Below are positions 1-8,220 of a DNA stretch of 64,000 nucleotides, one piece after another. The translations under genes were made by a program, and so were the position numbers. Numbering within the stretch: the stretch's first letter is position 1; every line of letters starts with the position of its first letter. The stretch is from Flexivirga endophytica (lineage in GTDB: Bacteria > Actinomycetota > Actinomycetes > Actinomycetales > Dermatophilaceae), in NCBI RefSeq assembly GCF_014640635.1, contig NZ_BMHI01000004.1, forward strand, positions 62,001-126,000. The letters run 5' to 3'. The notes beneath the pieces were generated by a model. It worked only from the letters and a program-made list of their open reading frames with translations. It had not been told where the DNA came from and did no database searches.

Positions 1-1017
1 ACGGCACCGAGCTCGGTGCCACGTGTCGTCGTCGCCGGCGACGAGCGTGAGGTGGAGCGGGCCGGGGCCGCAGCGCACGCGCACCTGCCGCCCGTCGCCT
101 GGTCGGCCGCGCACACCGCGCTGGCCGACGGACCGGTGCTCGTCCAGGTGCCGCGCCGTGGCTACCTGCCGACCCTGCGGTGCGGGCAGTGCCGCGAGGT
201 GGCGCGTTGCGAGCACTGCCACGGTCCGCTCGGGCTGACCTCGCCCGACGCTCCGGCACTGTGCCGATGGTGTGGGCGGGCGGCACAGCCCTGGCGCTGC
301 CCGGAATGCTTCAGCACCCGGCTGCACGCCGCGGTGGTCGGCGCACGCCGGACCGCCGAAGAGCTCGGCCGCGCGTTCCCCGGTGCCCCGGTGTTGCGTT
401 CCGGATCCGGCGAGGTCGTCAGCAGTATCGGCCCGGAGCCGAGGCTGGTGATCGCCACCCCCGGCGCCGAACCCGTGGCTGAATCCGGTTATGCCGCAAC
501 GCTGTTGCTCGATGGATGGGCCTTGCTGGACCGATCCGCACTGGACGCAGGGGAGGAGACCCTGCGCCGCTGGACCGCTGCTGCGGCCCTGACCCGGCCC
601 GCGTCACTCGGCGGCATGGTTGTCGTGTGCGGAGTCACTTCCGGCGTCACACTGCCGCCGGTCGAGGCCCTCGTGCGATGGGCGCCGGACAGCTTCGCCG
701 AGCGTGAGCTCGCAGCGCGCCGTGAGCTGGACCTGCCGCCCGCATCGTGGATGACGATGCTCACCGGCGAGCCGGCCGACCTGGACGGCTTCGCCTCGGC
801 CGTCCGGCACGCCCTGGACGACTCCGTGCCGCTGGAGCGCATCGGCCCCATGCCGGCGCCGGGCGGCGGTGACGGGCTGCACCTGCTGTTGCGGACCACG
901 CGCTCCCACGGGGCGGCGGCGGCCAAGGCGGTGGCTGCTGCGCGTGCGGTCCGCAGTGCGCGCAAGCTGCCAGGCACGGTGACGGTGCGTGTCGATCCGA
1001 GCGGCGCCCTGCTCTAA
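1..1017 (+). CDS. priA: Primosomal protein N' (PriA), C-terminal part
   Basis: The reading frame is open to the left window edge, so the gene begins upstream; the GTG at 16 is internal. PriA reloads the replisome at stalled forks. The visible 338 codons contain the paired zinc-binding cysteines (CGQC, CEHC, CRWC, CPEC), spread over about 50 residues near the start of the visible part, followed by the C-terminal domain with the ELAARRELDLPPAS segment typical of PriA. I see no Walker or helicase motif in this part; actinobacterial PriA proteins are known to have degenerate helicase domains. The position ahead of def-fmt-rsmB matches the common actinobacterial order. The identity is secure, but the N-terminus cannot be judged. 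Confidence 0.9.
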   Translation, partial: TAPSSVPRVVVAGDEREVERAGAAAHAHLPPVAWSAAHTALADGPVLVQVPRRGYLPTLRCGQCREVARCEHCHGPLGLTSPDAPALCRWCGRAAQPWRCPECFSTRLHAAVVGARRTAEELGRAFPGAPVLRSGSGEVVSSIGPEPRLVIATPGAEPVAESGYAATLLLDGWALLDRSALDAGEETLRRWTAAAALTRPASLGGMVVVCGVTSGVTLPPVEALVRWAPDSFAERELAARRELDLPPASWMTMLTGEPADLDGFASAVRHALDDSVPLERIGPMPAPGGGDGLHLLLRTTRSHGAAAAKAVAAARAVRSARKLPGTVTVRVDPSGALL

Positions 1018-1020
1018 TCA

Positions 1021-1070
1021 CCCCACGAAGTTTTCTCTCCCGCTGCGCTCCTCCGAAATACTTCGCGGGG
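1021..1070. repeat. Dispersed hairpin element, copy 1
   Basis: CCCCACGAAGT (1021-1031) is an imperfect inverted repeat (10 of 11) of ACTTCGCGGGG (1060-1070). The loop contains CCCGCTGCGCTCCTCCGA. A near-identical copy lies at 22824-22869 and a shortened relative at 3329-3352. Here it follows the priA stop and could act as a terminator, although no T-run follows. The rest of the priA-HAD gap is the promoter region noted separately. Confidence 0.75.
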
Positions 1071-1131
1071 ACCCCGATCTTCTTTCCAGAGTTTCCTTGG
1101 AACGTGGACACGAGCTGCCCTCTAACCCCAC

Positions 1132-1162
1132 GGGACGTCCCGACTGTCAGCGCCGTTAGTCT
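1132..1162 (+). promoter_or_regulatory. Promoter of the HAD gene with palindrome
   Basis: A -10 hexamer TAGTCT (1157-1162) lies exactly seven bases before the GTG at 1170, the spacing expected if transcription starts on the start codon (leaderless mRNA). The 10-bp palindrome GGGACGTCCC (1132-1141) lies where a -35 box would be and could be an operator. No clear -35 consensus is visible. Confidence 0.45.
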
Positions 1163-1169
1163 CTGCGTG

Positions 1170-1841
1170 GTGAGCCAGCAGCAGAGCGTGACCCCCGACG
1201 AGCCCGACCTCAACCCCTCACCGGTGGATGCCGTCGTCTTCGACCTCGGCAACGTGCTCATCGACTGGGATCCGCAGCCGGCGATCGCGGCCGGTGTCGG
1301 TGAAGACCGCGCCCGCAAGTTCCTGACCGCCGGTGAGTTCGACTTCGGCGCCTGGAACCACGAGCAGGACGCCGGCCGCACCTTCGCCGAGGCGGAGCAG
1401 GACGCAGCGACGGCATATCCTCACCTGGCCGACGAGATCCACTCGTACCGCGCTAATTTCGCGAAATCTCTGCGCGGTCAGATCGACGGCACCGTCGCCA
1501 TACTCAAGCAACTGCATGCTGCCGAGATCCCGCTCATCGCGCTCACCAACTGGTCCGCGGAGACGTTCCCGATCGCGGTCGACAGGTTCGATTTCCTCGA
1601 TCTGTTCGAGGACATCATCGTGTCGGGCGAGGAGGGCGTGGCCAAGCCGGACCCGGAGATCTTCGAGGAACTGGCCGATCGCGTGCGGCACCTCGGCAGC
1701 CTCGACGACTGCATCTTCATCGACGACAAGCTCGCCAACGTGCAGGCGGCCGTCGAGGCGGGCATGGACGCGATCGCGTTCACCACCCCGGACGAACTGC
1801 GCGCCGACCTGCTCGTGCGCGGACTTCCGGTGGAGGCGTAG
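1170..1841 (+). CDS. HAD-superfamily phosphatase (YihX-like)
   Basis: The 223-residue protein has the HAD motifs in order: motif I FDLGNVLIDWD near residue 20 with the nucleophile Asp, motif II ALTNWS, the motif III lysine in KPDPEIF, and motif IV IFIDDKLANV. The pattern matches subfamily IA HAD phosphatases such as E. coli YihX (alpha-glucose-1-phosphate phosphatase) and the epoxide-hydrolase N-terminal domains; the actual substrate is not evident. The start is placed at GTG 1170 because a -10 box lies seven bases upstream and no Shine-Dalgarno is visible; an in-frame upstream ATG at 1104 would run through the promoter. The def gene follows after seven bases, so the two are probably co-transcribed. 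Confidence 0.75.
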   Translation: MSQQQSVTPDEPDLNPSPVDAVVFDLGNVLIDWDPQPAIAAGVGEDRARKFLTAGEFDFGAWNHEQDAGRTFAEAEQDAATAYPHLADEIHSYRANFAKSLRGQIDGTVAILKQLHAAEIPLIALTNWSAETFPIAVDRFDFLDLFEDIIVSGEEGVAKPDPEIFEELADRVRHLGSLDDCIFIDDKLANVQAAVEAGMDAIAFTTPDELRADLLVRGLPVEA

Positions 1842-1848
1842 GAACACG

Positions 1849-2394
1849 ATGTCGATCACCCCCATCCGCCTGTATGGCGACCCCGTCCTGCGGACCCCGG
1901 CCGCGCCGGTCACGACGTTCGACAAGGAGCTGCGGACCCTCGTCCAGGACCTGACCGACACCATGCTGGAGGCGCCGGGCGCCGGACTCGCCGCGCCCCA
2001 GTTGGGTGTCGGCCTGCGGGTGTTCACCTATTACGTGGACGGACAGCTCGGACATCTGGTCAATCCCGACCTCGACCTGTCCGCCGACATCGAGGTGGAC
2101 GAGGAGGGCTGCCTGTCGATCCCGGCGTTCTCCTGGCCGACACCGCGATCGCTGTCCGTGGTCGCACGCGGCCTCGACATGTATGGCGAGCCGGTCGAGC
2201 TCGAGGGCAGCCACCTGCTGGCCCGATGCATCCAGCACGAGACCGACCATCTGGACGGGATCCTCTTCATCGATCGGCTCGACAAGGAGCAGCGCAAGCT
2301 TGCGCTGAAGGAGATCCGGGCCGCTGAATGGGCCGGGATGCCCGGGCCGATCATCCGCGACAGCCCACATGCCAACCCGAGCTACGGAGCCTGA
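1849..2394 (+). CDS. def: Peptide deformylase
   Basis: Removes the N-formyl group from nascent proteins; a metalloenzyme acting at the ribosome. All three family motifs are present in the 181-residue product: GAGLAAPQ (residues 44-51), EGCLS (86-90, with the metal-ligand Cys88) and HETDH (130-134, with two metal-ligand His and the catalytic Glu). The ATG at 1849 lies just after the HAD stop. It is one base from fmt, which makes the substrate this enzyme acts on, so the pair forms the formylation/deformylation cycle. The length is normal for the family. Confidence 0.95.
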   Translation: MSITPIRLYGDPVLRTPAAPVTTFDKELRTLVQDLTDTMLEAPGAGLAAPQLGVGLRVFTYYVDGQLGHLVNPDLDLSADIEVDEEGCLSIPAFSWPTPRSLSVVARGLDMYGEPVELEGSHLLARCIQHETDHLDGILFIDRLDKEQRKLALKEIRAAEWAGMPGPIIRDSPHANPSYGA

Positions 2395-2395
2395 G

Positions 2396-3325
2396 ATGCG
2401 CGTTGTCTTCGCCGGTACGCCCGACGTGGCGCTGCCCAGCCTGCGGGCGATCGCGCAGTCCTCGCACGAACTCGTCGGTGTCGTCACCAGGCCGGACGCC
2501 CGCGCCGGTCGTGGCAGGTCGCTGCAGCCGTCGCCGGTGAGTCGGCTCGCCGACGACCTCGGTGTCCCGGTGCTCAAACCCCGCTCGGCCAAGGCCCCGG
2601 GTTTCGTCGAAGAACTCGCCGCGTTGCAGCCGGACGTCTGCCCGGTGGTCGCTTACGGCTCGCTGGTCCCGCGGCCGGTCCTTGAGGTGCCCCGCTACGG
2701 CTGGGTCAACCTGCATTTCTCGTTGCTGCCGGCCTGGCGCGGTGCGGCACCGGTGCAGCACGCGATCCTGCACGGCGACGAGGTGACCGGAGCCACGGCG
2801 TTCCTGCTCGAGGAGGGCATGGACACCGGCCCCGTCCTCGGCACCATGACCGAGGCGATCCGCCGGTCCGACACCACCGGTGACCTGCTGGGCAGACTGT
2901 CCGATGCCGGCGCCGGACTCCTCGTCGCGGCGCTCGACGGCCTGGCCGATGGTTCGATCACGCCAGTGCCACAGCCCGCCGAGGGCGTGTCGATGGCGCC
3001 CAAGATCACCACCGCGGATTGCGAGATCCGTTGGCAGGAGCCAGCATTCGCTATCGACCGGCGAGTTCGGGCGTGCACACCGGACCCCGGTGCGTGGACC
3101 ACATTCAGGGATGCGCGGCTGAAGGTCGTCGGTCTGACCGGCGACGTCGCCGACGACATACGGCTCGATGCAGGCGAGCTGCTGGCGACCAAACGCGCCG
3201 TGTATGCCGGGACGGGCACCACGCCCGTCCGCCTCGACACCGTGCAGCCGCATGGCAAGAAGGCCATGGCAGCGGCAGACTGGGCTCGCGGCGTCCGCGT
3301 CGCAGAAGGAGAGACTTTCGCATGA
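2396..3325 (+). CDS. fmt: Methionyl-tRNA formyltransferase
   Basis: Formylates initiator Met-tRNA using 10-formyltetrahydrofolate. The 309-residue protein begins [10 protein letters not shown] and carries the catalytic triad at family positions: Asn105 and His107 in VNLHFS and Asp143 in GMDTGP. It also has the [13 protein letters not shown] signature and a C-terminal OB-type domain. The ATG at 2396 is one base after the def stop; the upstream in-frame ATG at 2369 would lie inside def. The 3' end overlaps an ATGA start of a 13-codon minicistron that leads into rsmB. Confidence 0.95.
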   Translation: MRVVFAGTPDVALPSLRAIAQSSHELVGVVTRPDARAGRGRSLQPSPVSRLADDLGVPVLKPRSAKAPGFVEELAALQPDVCPVVAYGSLVPRPVLEVPRYGWVNLHFSLLPAWRGAAPVQHAILHGDEVTGATAFLLEEGMDTGPVLGTMTEAIRRSDTTGDLLGRLSDAGAGLLVAALDGLADGSITPVPQPAEGVSMAPKITTADCEIRWQEPAFAIDRRVRACTPDPGAWTTFRDARLKVVGLTGDVADDIRLDAGELLATKRAVYAGTGTTPVRLDTVQPHGKKAMAAADWARGVRVAEGETFA

Positions 3326-3363
3326 TCACCCCACTCCGGGCACTTTGCGGGGCCACCGCATGA
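3322..3363 (+). CDS. 13-codon coupling minicistron between fmt and rsmB
   Basis: The ATG at 3322 overlaps the fmt stop (ATGA), and the reading frame [13 protein letters not shown] stops at a TGA (3361-3363) that again overlaps the rsmB ATG (3360) as ATGA. A ribosome finishing fmt could therefore reinitiate twice to reach rsmB. Most of this minicistron is a shortened copy of the dispersed hairpin element. Whether the peptide itself matters is unknown. Confidence 0.45.
   Translation: MITPLRALCGATA
3329..3352. repeat. Shortened relative of the dispersed hairpin element
   Basis: Begins CCCCAC and ends CTTTGCGGGG, followed by CC and then GCATG at the rsmB start. The copy at 22824-22869 ends CTTCGCGGGG, followed by CCCCGCATG. 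The alignment needs an internal deletion of about 20-27 bases, so the relationship is probable rather than certain. Confidence 0.45.
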
Positions 3364-4880
3364 ACTCCGACCATCCGGGCGGATACCGGGATGACCGCGG
3401 TCGTCAGCGACCGGAGTCACGTCGCGCCGGTGCCAAGAACCGCACCGCGACACGTCCGGCCGACCGGCGCCGTGGCGGCGACCCGGCACGCAAGGTCGCG
3501 TGGGAGGTCAGCCGCGCGGTCGCGGACGGCGCCTACGCCAACCTCGAATTGCCGAGGGCGCTGCGATCCGCGGACCTGCACGGCCGGGACGCCGCTTTCG
3601 CCACCGAGCTGACGTATGGCGCCATCCGGATGCGCGGTCTCTATGACGCCATCATCGAGTTCGCCGCCGGCCGGCCCGTGGGACAGATCGACCCGCCAGT
3701 CCTGGACTCGCTGCGGATCGGCGCCCACCAGATCCTCGGCATGCGCGTGCCACCGCACGCGGCGGCGTCGGAGACGGTCGCGCTCGCTCGCGAGGTGAAC
3801 GGCACGGGCGCCTCGGGGTTCGTCAACGCGGTCCTGCGGCGGGTCACCGAGCGCACCCGTGAGGAGTGGATCCGCGAGGTCACTGCGGGCCGTTCCACCG
3901 ACGAGGCGCTCGCCGTGGAGCACTCGCACCCGACCTGGATCGTCCGTGCGCTGCGTGGTGCGCTGCGTGCGGACGGCATCTCCGACGACGCGGATCTGGA
4001 CGTGGCACTGGTGTCACTGCTGGAGGCCGACAACGCGGCTCCTGCGGTCTCACTGGTTGCTCGCCCCGGCCTCGCGACCGTGCAGGAGTTGGTCGACGCG
4101 GGGGCCGAGCCATCGAAGCTGTCGCCGGTGGGCGCCGTTCTGCCCAGCGGTGACCCGGCCGAGATCGCCGCCGTCCGGCAGACCCGCGCCGCGGTGCAGG
4201 ACGAAGGCTCGCAACTGGTCGCCCTCGCGCTCGCGGCGGCTCCACGACGTGCCGAAGGACCGCAGGACTGGCTCGACCTGTGCGCCGGCCCCGGCGGGAA
4301 AGCCGCTCTGCTGGCTGCGCTTTCGACCGAGCAGCCCGACACGACAGTGTTCGTCAACGAGATCAGCGAGCACCGCACTGAGCTGGTGCGCCGCACGTTG
4401 CGCGCGGCCATCGATGCCGGCATCGAAGTGATGATCGGCACCGGGGACGGGCGTGACCTCGGTGCGGAGGAGCCGGACACCTACGAGCGCGTGCTCGTCG
4501 ACGCGCCGTGCACCGGGCTGGGCGCCTTGCGGCGACGGCCGGAAGCACGCTGGCGGCGCAGCCCCGGTGACGTGACCGACCTGACCGCCATACAGGCTGA
4601 GTTGTTGCGGTCCGCGCTGGACGCGACGGTCGACGGTGGTGTGGTCGCTTATGTCACCTGCAGCCCACATGTCGCCGAGACGACTGCGGTCGTCCACGAG
4701 GTAGTCCACGGCCGGCAGGACGTCGTCGTCGAGGATGCTCGGCCGCTGTTCCGCGACGCGGCAGGGGAGCAGCTCCAGCAGCTCGGCGACCACCCGACGG
4801 TGCAACTGTGGCCGCACGTGCACGGCACGGACGCGATGTTCTTCGCGCTGTTGCGCAAGTCGGCATCGCCCGAAAGCTGA
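3360..4880 (+). CDS. rsmB: 16S rRNA (cytosine-967 C5)-methyltransferase
   Basis: The 506-residue RsmB/Fmu/Sun protein has a basic, Arg-rich N-terminus (about 45 residues), a NusB-like RNA-binding domain and a Rossmann methyltransferase domain. Visible motifs are the SAM-binding loop [31 protein letters not shown] (motif IV with one of the two cysteines), and the TCS segment in [11 protein letters not shown] (catalytic cysteine). It methylates C967 of 16S rRNA using SAM. The ATG at 3360 overlaps the stop of the preceding minicistron; the longer open frame from 3168 runs inside fmt and is not used. This order (fmt-rsmB-rpe) is the usual one in actinobacteria. Confidence 0.92.
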   Translation: MNSDHPGGYRDDRGRQRPESRRAGAKNRTATRPADRRRGGDPARKVAWEVSRAVADGAYANLELPRALRSADLHGRDAAFATELTYGAIRMRGLYDAIIEFAAGRPVGQIDPPVLDSLRIGAHQILGMRVPPHAAASETVALAREVNGTGASGFVNAVLRRVTERTREEWIREVTAGRSTDEALAVEHSHPTWIVRALRGALRADGISDDADLDVALVSLLEADNAAPAVSLVARPGLATVQELVDAGAEPSKLSPVGAVLPSGDPAEIAAVRQTRAAVQDEGSQLVALALAAAPRRAEGPQDWLDLCAGPGGKAALLAALSTEQPDTTVFVNEISEHRTELVRRTLRAAIDAGIEVMIGTGDGRDLGAEEPDTYERVLVDAPCTGLGALRRRPEARWRRSPGDVTDLTAIQAELLRSALDATVDGGVVAYVTCSPHVAETTAVVHEVVHGRQDVVVEDARPLFRDAAGEQLQQLGDHPTVQLWPHVHGTDAMFFALLRKSASPES

Positions 4881-4924
4881 AGAACGACAACCTGATCCGC
4901 CTGAACACCACAACTGGAGGACGC

Positions 4925-5587
4925 GTGCAAATCGCACCCAGTATCCTGTCGGCCGACTTCGCCAACCTCGAGCGGGACCTGAAGCGCATCGCGGGCGCGG
5001 ACTCGGCGCACGTCGACGTCATGGACTACCACTTCGTGCCCAACCTGACGATCGGCCTACCGGTCGTCGAGGCGCTGCACCGGGTGAGCCCGATCCCACT
5101 GGACTGCCACCTGATGATCGACGACCCCGATCGCTGGGCGCCGGCCTACGCCGAAGCGGGCGCCGACAGCGTCACCTTCCACATCGAGGCCGCCGGCCAC
5201 CCCGAGGATCTGGTCAAGGACCTGCACGCCGCAGGTGCGAAGGCCTGTATGGCGCTGAAGCCCGGCACGGCGTTCGCGCCCTACGAGGAACTGCTCGAGG
5301 TCGTCGACATGGTGCTGGTGATGACGGTCGAGCCGGGCTTCGGTGGGCAGAGCTTCATGGCGGACCAGCTGCCGAAGGTGCGCGAGGTCCGTGAGGCGAT
5401 CCGCCGCCGCGGGGGAGAGATCCGCATCCAGGTCGACGGCGGTGTCTCGGCAGCGACCATCGAGCAGTGTGCCGAGGCCGGCGCCGACGTATTCGTCGCA
5501 GGCTCAGCGGTTTACGGCGCCGAGGACGCTGCTGCGGCGATCGACCAGCTGCGTGAGTTGGCGTCCGCCTGCGTCGGCCACGGCTGA
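4925..5587 (+). CDS. rpe: Ribulose-phosphate 3-epimerase
   Basis: Interconverts ribulose-5-phosphate and xylulose-5-phosphate in the pentose phosphate pathway. The 220-residue TIM barrel starts [14 protein letters not shown] and has the metal-binding HVDVMD segment followed by HFVPNLT, then [15 protein letters not shown] and QVDGGV. The GTG at 4925 is preceded by CTGGAGGA at good spacing; the upstream part of the open frame overlaps rsmB. Ribulose-5-phosphate is also a riboflavin precursor (the RibB substrate), which fits the rib operon directly downstream, although the FMN riboswitch separates the two units. Confidence 0.94.
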   Translation: MQIAPSILSADFANLERDLKRIAGADSAHVDVMDYHFVPNLTIGLPVVEALHRVSPIPLDCHLMIDDPDRWAPAYAEAGADSVTFHIEAAGHPEDLVKDLHAAGAKACMALKPGTAFAPYEELLEVVDMVLVMTVEPGFGGQSFMADQLPKVREVREAIRRRGGEIRIQVDGGVSAATIEQCAEAGADVFVAGSAVYGAEDAAAAIDQLRELASACVGHG

Positions 5588-5599
5588 TCTCGTCAGCCG
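5581..5599 (+). terminator. Hairpin at the rpe 3' end
   Basis: CGGCTGA (5581-5587) and TCAGCCG (5593-5599) form a perfect 7-bp stem that includes the rpe stop codon. No T-run follows, so a terminator role is only suggested by its position before the rib promoter. Confidence 0.4.
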
Positions 5600-5631
5600 G
5601 ACGTCCCGTCCACAGGGGTTGACGGGGCGTG

Positions 5632-5637
5632 TAATAC
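5632..5637 (+). promoter_or_regulatory. -10 box of the rib operon
   Basis: TAATAC lies ten bases before the first base of the riboswitch aptamer, in a locally AT-richer patch. The -35 region is poor; a TTGACG at 5619-5624 is too close to pair with it. Confidence 0.4.
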
Positions 5638-5647
5638 TGATGTTGAA

Positions 5648-5772
5648 CGTGCTCCGGGGTCGGTGAAATTCCGAGCCGGCGGTGATAGTCCGCGACCCGG
5701 TTGCCAGTGGCAACCGGTTGACCTGGTGGAACTCCAGGACCGACGGTTAAAGTCCGGATGGGAGGCAGCACG
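5648..5772 (+). promoter_or_regulatory. FMN riboswitch (RFN element)
   Basis: The conserved RFN blocks appear in order: GGGGTCGGTGAAATTCCGA, GCCGGCGGTGATAGTCC, GACCTGGTGGAACTCCAGG, and CCGACGGTTAAAGTCCGGAT. The closing P1 helix is CGTGCT (5648-5653) with AGCACG (5767-5772), and a GGTTGCC/GGCAACC hairpin fills the variable arm. It binds FMN and represses the downstream rib operon. Between the aptamer and ribD (5773-5886) there are further hairpins and a GGAG Shine-Dalgarno. CTCC segments there could sequester it, which would suit control of translation initiation, but the mechanism is inferred. Confidence 0.96.
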
Positions 5773-5886
5773 AGGGATGCGTCAATGGCGCTCCCTGCGG
5801 AGACGCATTCGCCGATGAGGCGAGTCGCGTGACCGCTCGTCACCCCCGGAGCCGGTGAGACCGGACCGGGAAGGAGTGACGAGGCG

Positions 5887-6918
5887 ATGTCGTCCCAGTT
5901 GTCGACCCATGCTGACACCCCCGCCTTCGAGCAGCGGATGCGTGCTGCGCTCGAGCTGGCCGCACGTCGCCCCGCCGTCGACCCGAACCCCCGCGTGGGC
6001 TGTGTGCTGGAGCGTGACGGCGCGGTCGTCGGGCGCGGCTGGCATGCCGGTGCCGGCACACCGCACGCCGAGGTGTCCGCGCTGGCCGATGCCGGTGAGT
6101 TGGCCCGCGGCGCAACGGCATACGTCTCCCTGGAGCCCTGTGCGCACACCGGGCGCACCGGACCGTGCATCGACGCCCTGACCGAGGCGGGCGTGCGGCG
6201 AGTGGTCTTCGGGCAACACGACCCCAACCCCGTCGCGCAGGGCGGGGGCGAGGTGCTGCGGTCCCGCGGGCTCGAGGTGGTCGGCGCTGTGCTGGCCGAT
6301 GAGGCCCGGGCGCTCAACGAGCACTGGACCTTCGCCGTGTCCCACGAACGCCCCTGGGTCCGCTGGAAATTCGCCGCGACGCTCGACGGTCGCTCCGCGG
6401 CAGCGGACGGCAGCAGCCAGTGGATCAGCAACGCGCTGTCCCGTGTCGACGTCCACGAGCAGCGACGACTGGCCGGCGCGATCATCGCCGGCACCGGGAC
6501 CGCGTTGGCCGACGACCCGCACCTCACCGCGCGGTCCAGCACCGGGGGAGTCGCCGGTCCGCAGCCGTTACGTGTCGTGGTGGGCGATCGCGAACTGCCG
6601 GCGGACGCCCGCGTCCTGGACGACGCAGCCGCAACTATCCAAGTGCACACCCATGACCCTGCGGTCGTCCTCAAGGAGTTGCACGCCCGCGGCGTTCGCT
6701 CCGCCCTGCTGGAGGGCGGCCCGACGCTCGGTGCCGCGTTCTGCGCTGCGGGACTGGTCGACGAGGTCATCGCGTATGTCGCACCACTCATGCTCGGAGC
6801 GGGCCGCTCAGCGGTCGGCCCACTGGGCGTCGGGACGCTGTCCGACGCCACAGCTTGGACCCTCTACGACGTCACGCGGTTCGGCGATGACGTCCGACTC
6901 ATCTATCGGAGGAAGTGA
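5887..6918 (+). CDS. ribD: Bifunctional riboflavin deaminase/reductase RibD
   Basis: Carries out the deaminase and reductase steps of riboflavin synthesis. The N-terminal cytidine-deaminase-like domain has the zinc site HAEVSAL and PCAHTGRTGPC (about residues 61-100). The C-terminal NADPH reductase domain starts near residue 155 (WVRWKFAATLDGRSA) and includes GGPTLGAAF. At 343 residues it has full length. It is the first gene after the FMN riboswitch, and its start ATG is preceded by AAGGAG. ribE follows after one base. Confidence 0.95.
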   Translation: MSSQLSTHADTPAFEQRMRAALELAARRPAVDPNPRVGCVLERDGAVVGRGWHAGAGTPHAEVSALADAGELARGATAYVSLEPCAHTGRTGPCIDALTEAGVRRVVFGQHDPNPVAQGGGEVLRSRGLEVVGAVLADEARALNEHWTFAVSHERPWVRWKFAATLDGRSAAADGSSQWISNALSRVDVHEQRRLAGAIIAGTGTALADDPHLTARSSTGGVAGPQPLRVVVGDRELPADARVLDDAAATIQVHTHDPAVVLKELHARGVRSALLEGGPTLGAAFCAAGLVDEVIAYVAPLMLGAGRSAVGPLGVGTLSDATAWTLYDVTRFGDDVRLIYRRK

Positions 6919-6919
6919 C

Positions 6920-7519
6920 GTGTTCACTGGCATCATCGAGGAGCTTGGACGAGTGGAAGAGCTCGTCCGGCAAGGAGATTCGGCACGGTTGGCGATCGCG
7001 GCGACGGAGGTCGTGGCGGACGTGCAGCACGGTGCGTCGATCGCCGTCAACGGCGTCTGCCTCACCGTCGTCGAGCACGCACCGACCGGCTTCACGGTCG
7101 ATGTGATGGCCGAGTCGCTCGACCGCAGCAGTCTGGGAGCGCTGCAGCCCGGCAGCGCCGTCAATCTCGAACGCGCCGTCCGCGCGGACGGCAGGCTCGA
7201 CGGGCACATCGTGCAGGGACACGTCGACGGTGTCGTGGAGTTGCTGCGCCGCTCCGAGCACGAGCACTGGACCGAGGTGACCTTCGGATTGCCGTCGGCC
7301 CTGGCGCCATACATCGTCGAGAAGGGGTCGGTGGCGCTGGACGGCGTGTCCCTGACCGTCGCTTCCGTCGGCGACGATGAATTCTCGGTGTGCCTGATCC
7401 CGACCACGCTGTCGCTGACGACGCTCGGTGCGCGTCAGCCGGGTGACCCGGTGAATGTCGAAGTGGACGTGCTGGCCAAGTACGTCGAGCGCATGATCGG
7501 TCTGCGGGTGACCGCATGA
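6920..7519 (+). CDS. ribE: Riboflavin synthase alpha subunit
   Basis: Dismutates two 6,7-dimethyl-8-ribityllumazine molecules to riboflavin. The 199-residue protein starts MFTGIIEELG from a GTG and shows the two internally repeated lumazine-binding modules (INGVCLTV near residue 50 and DGVSLTV near 145, with GHIVQGHVDG between them). The GTG at 6920 follows AGGAAG. The stop overlaps the start of the transporter gene (ATGA), indicating translational coupling in the rib operon. Confidence 0.95.
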   Translation: MFTGIIEELGRVEELVRQGDSARLAIAATEVVADVQHGASIAVNGVCLTVVEHAPTGFTVDVMAESLDRSSLGALQPGSAVNLERAVRADGRLDGHIVQGHVDGVVELLRRSEHEHWTEVTFGLPSALAPYIVEKGSVALDGVSLTVASVGDDEFSVCLIPTTLSLTTLGARQPGDPVNVEVDVLAKYVERMIGLRVTA

Positions 7520-8220
7520 ACTTCTTCGAGCGCCTCTACGACGCGTCGATCACGATCGGCGGACACGGGATCACTTGGCGCGAGATCATCGGCAACCTCT
7601 TCGGGCTGGCGTCCGCGATCGGTGGCATGCGGCGCCGCGTGTGGGCGTGGCCGGTCGGCATCATCGGCAACGCGTTGCTGTTCACTGTGTTCTTCGCGCT
7701 GGGCTTCACCGCGCACGGCGGCCAGGTGATGTTCGGCCAGGCCGGCCGCCAGGTGTTCTTCATCCTCACCTCGATCTACGGCTGGTGGGTCTGGCAGGGC
7801 AACAAGGCCGGCCGGCGGCGTGACGCTCCGGCGGTGCAACCGCACTGGGCGAGCATGAAACAACGGCTGGCACTCGGCGGATTCTGGGTCGTCGCAGTCA
7901 TTTTCGTCCAGTGGGTCACCAGGATGATCGGTGTCGGCTGGACGCCCCCGAGCTGGTACTACTGGGCCGACGCGTGGATCTTCGTCGGCTCGATCGTGGC
8001 GACGTTCGCGATGGCGCGCGGCTGGAACGAGTTCTGGCTGGCGTGGATCGCGGTGGACCTGGTCGGCGTGCCCGAGCTGCTGCACTTCGAGTACTACCCC
8101 TCGGCAGTGCTCTACGCGATCTACGCGGCATTCGTGATCTGGGGCTTCGTCGTCTGGTTGCGGGTCAGCCGCAACTCGGCTCGCGGAGCTGATCGAAGTG
8201 AGGAGTTGGTGACGTCATGA
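7516..8220 (+). CDS. PnuC-family transporter, probably riboflavin (RibM/PnuX type)
   Basis: The 234-residue polytopic membrane protein has about seven hydrophobic segments and PnuC-family features: an early EIIGNLFGLASAIGGM segment and later YGWWVW and a PSWYYWADAW region. PnuC proteins take up nicotinamide riboside, but relatives encoded inside FMN-riboswitch operons of Corynebacterium and Streptomyces (PnuX/RibM) transport riboflavin. The location here, coupled by ATGA overlaps to both ribE and ribBA under the riboswitch, points to riboflavin. That substrate call rests on context, not on identified binding residues. Confidence 0.8.
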   Translation: MNFFERLYDASITIGGHGITWREIIGNLFGLASAIGGMRRRVWAWPVGIIGNALLFTVFFALGFTAHGGQVMFGQAGRQVFFILTSIYGWWVWQGNKAGRRRDAPAVQPHWASMKQRLALGGFWVVAVIFVQWVTRMIGVGWTPPSWYYWADAWIFVGSIVATFAMARGWNEFWLAWIAVDLVGVPELLHFEYYPSAVLYAIYAAFVIWGFVVWLRVSRNSARGADRSEELVTS

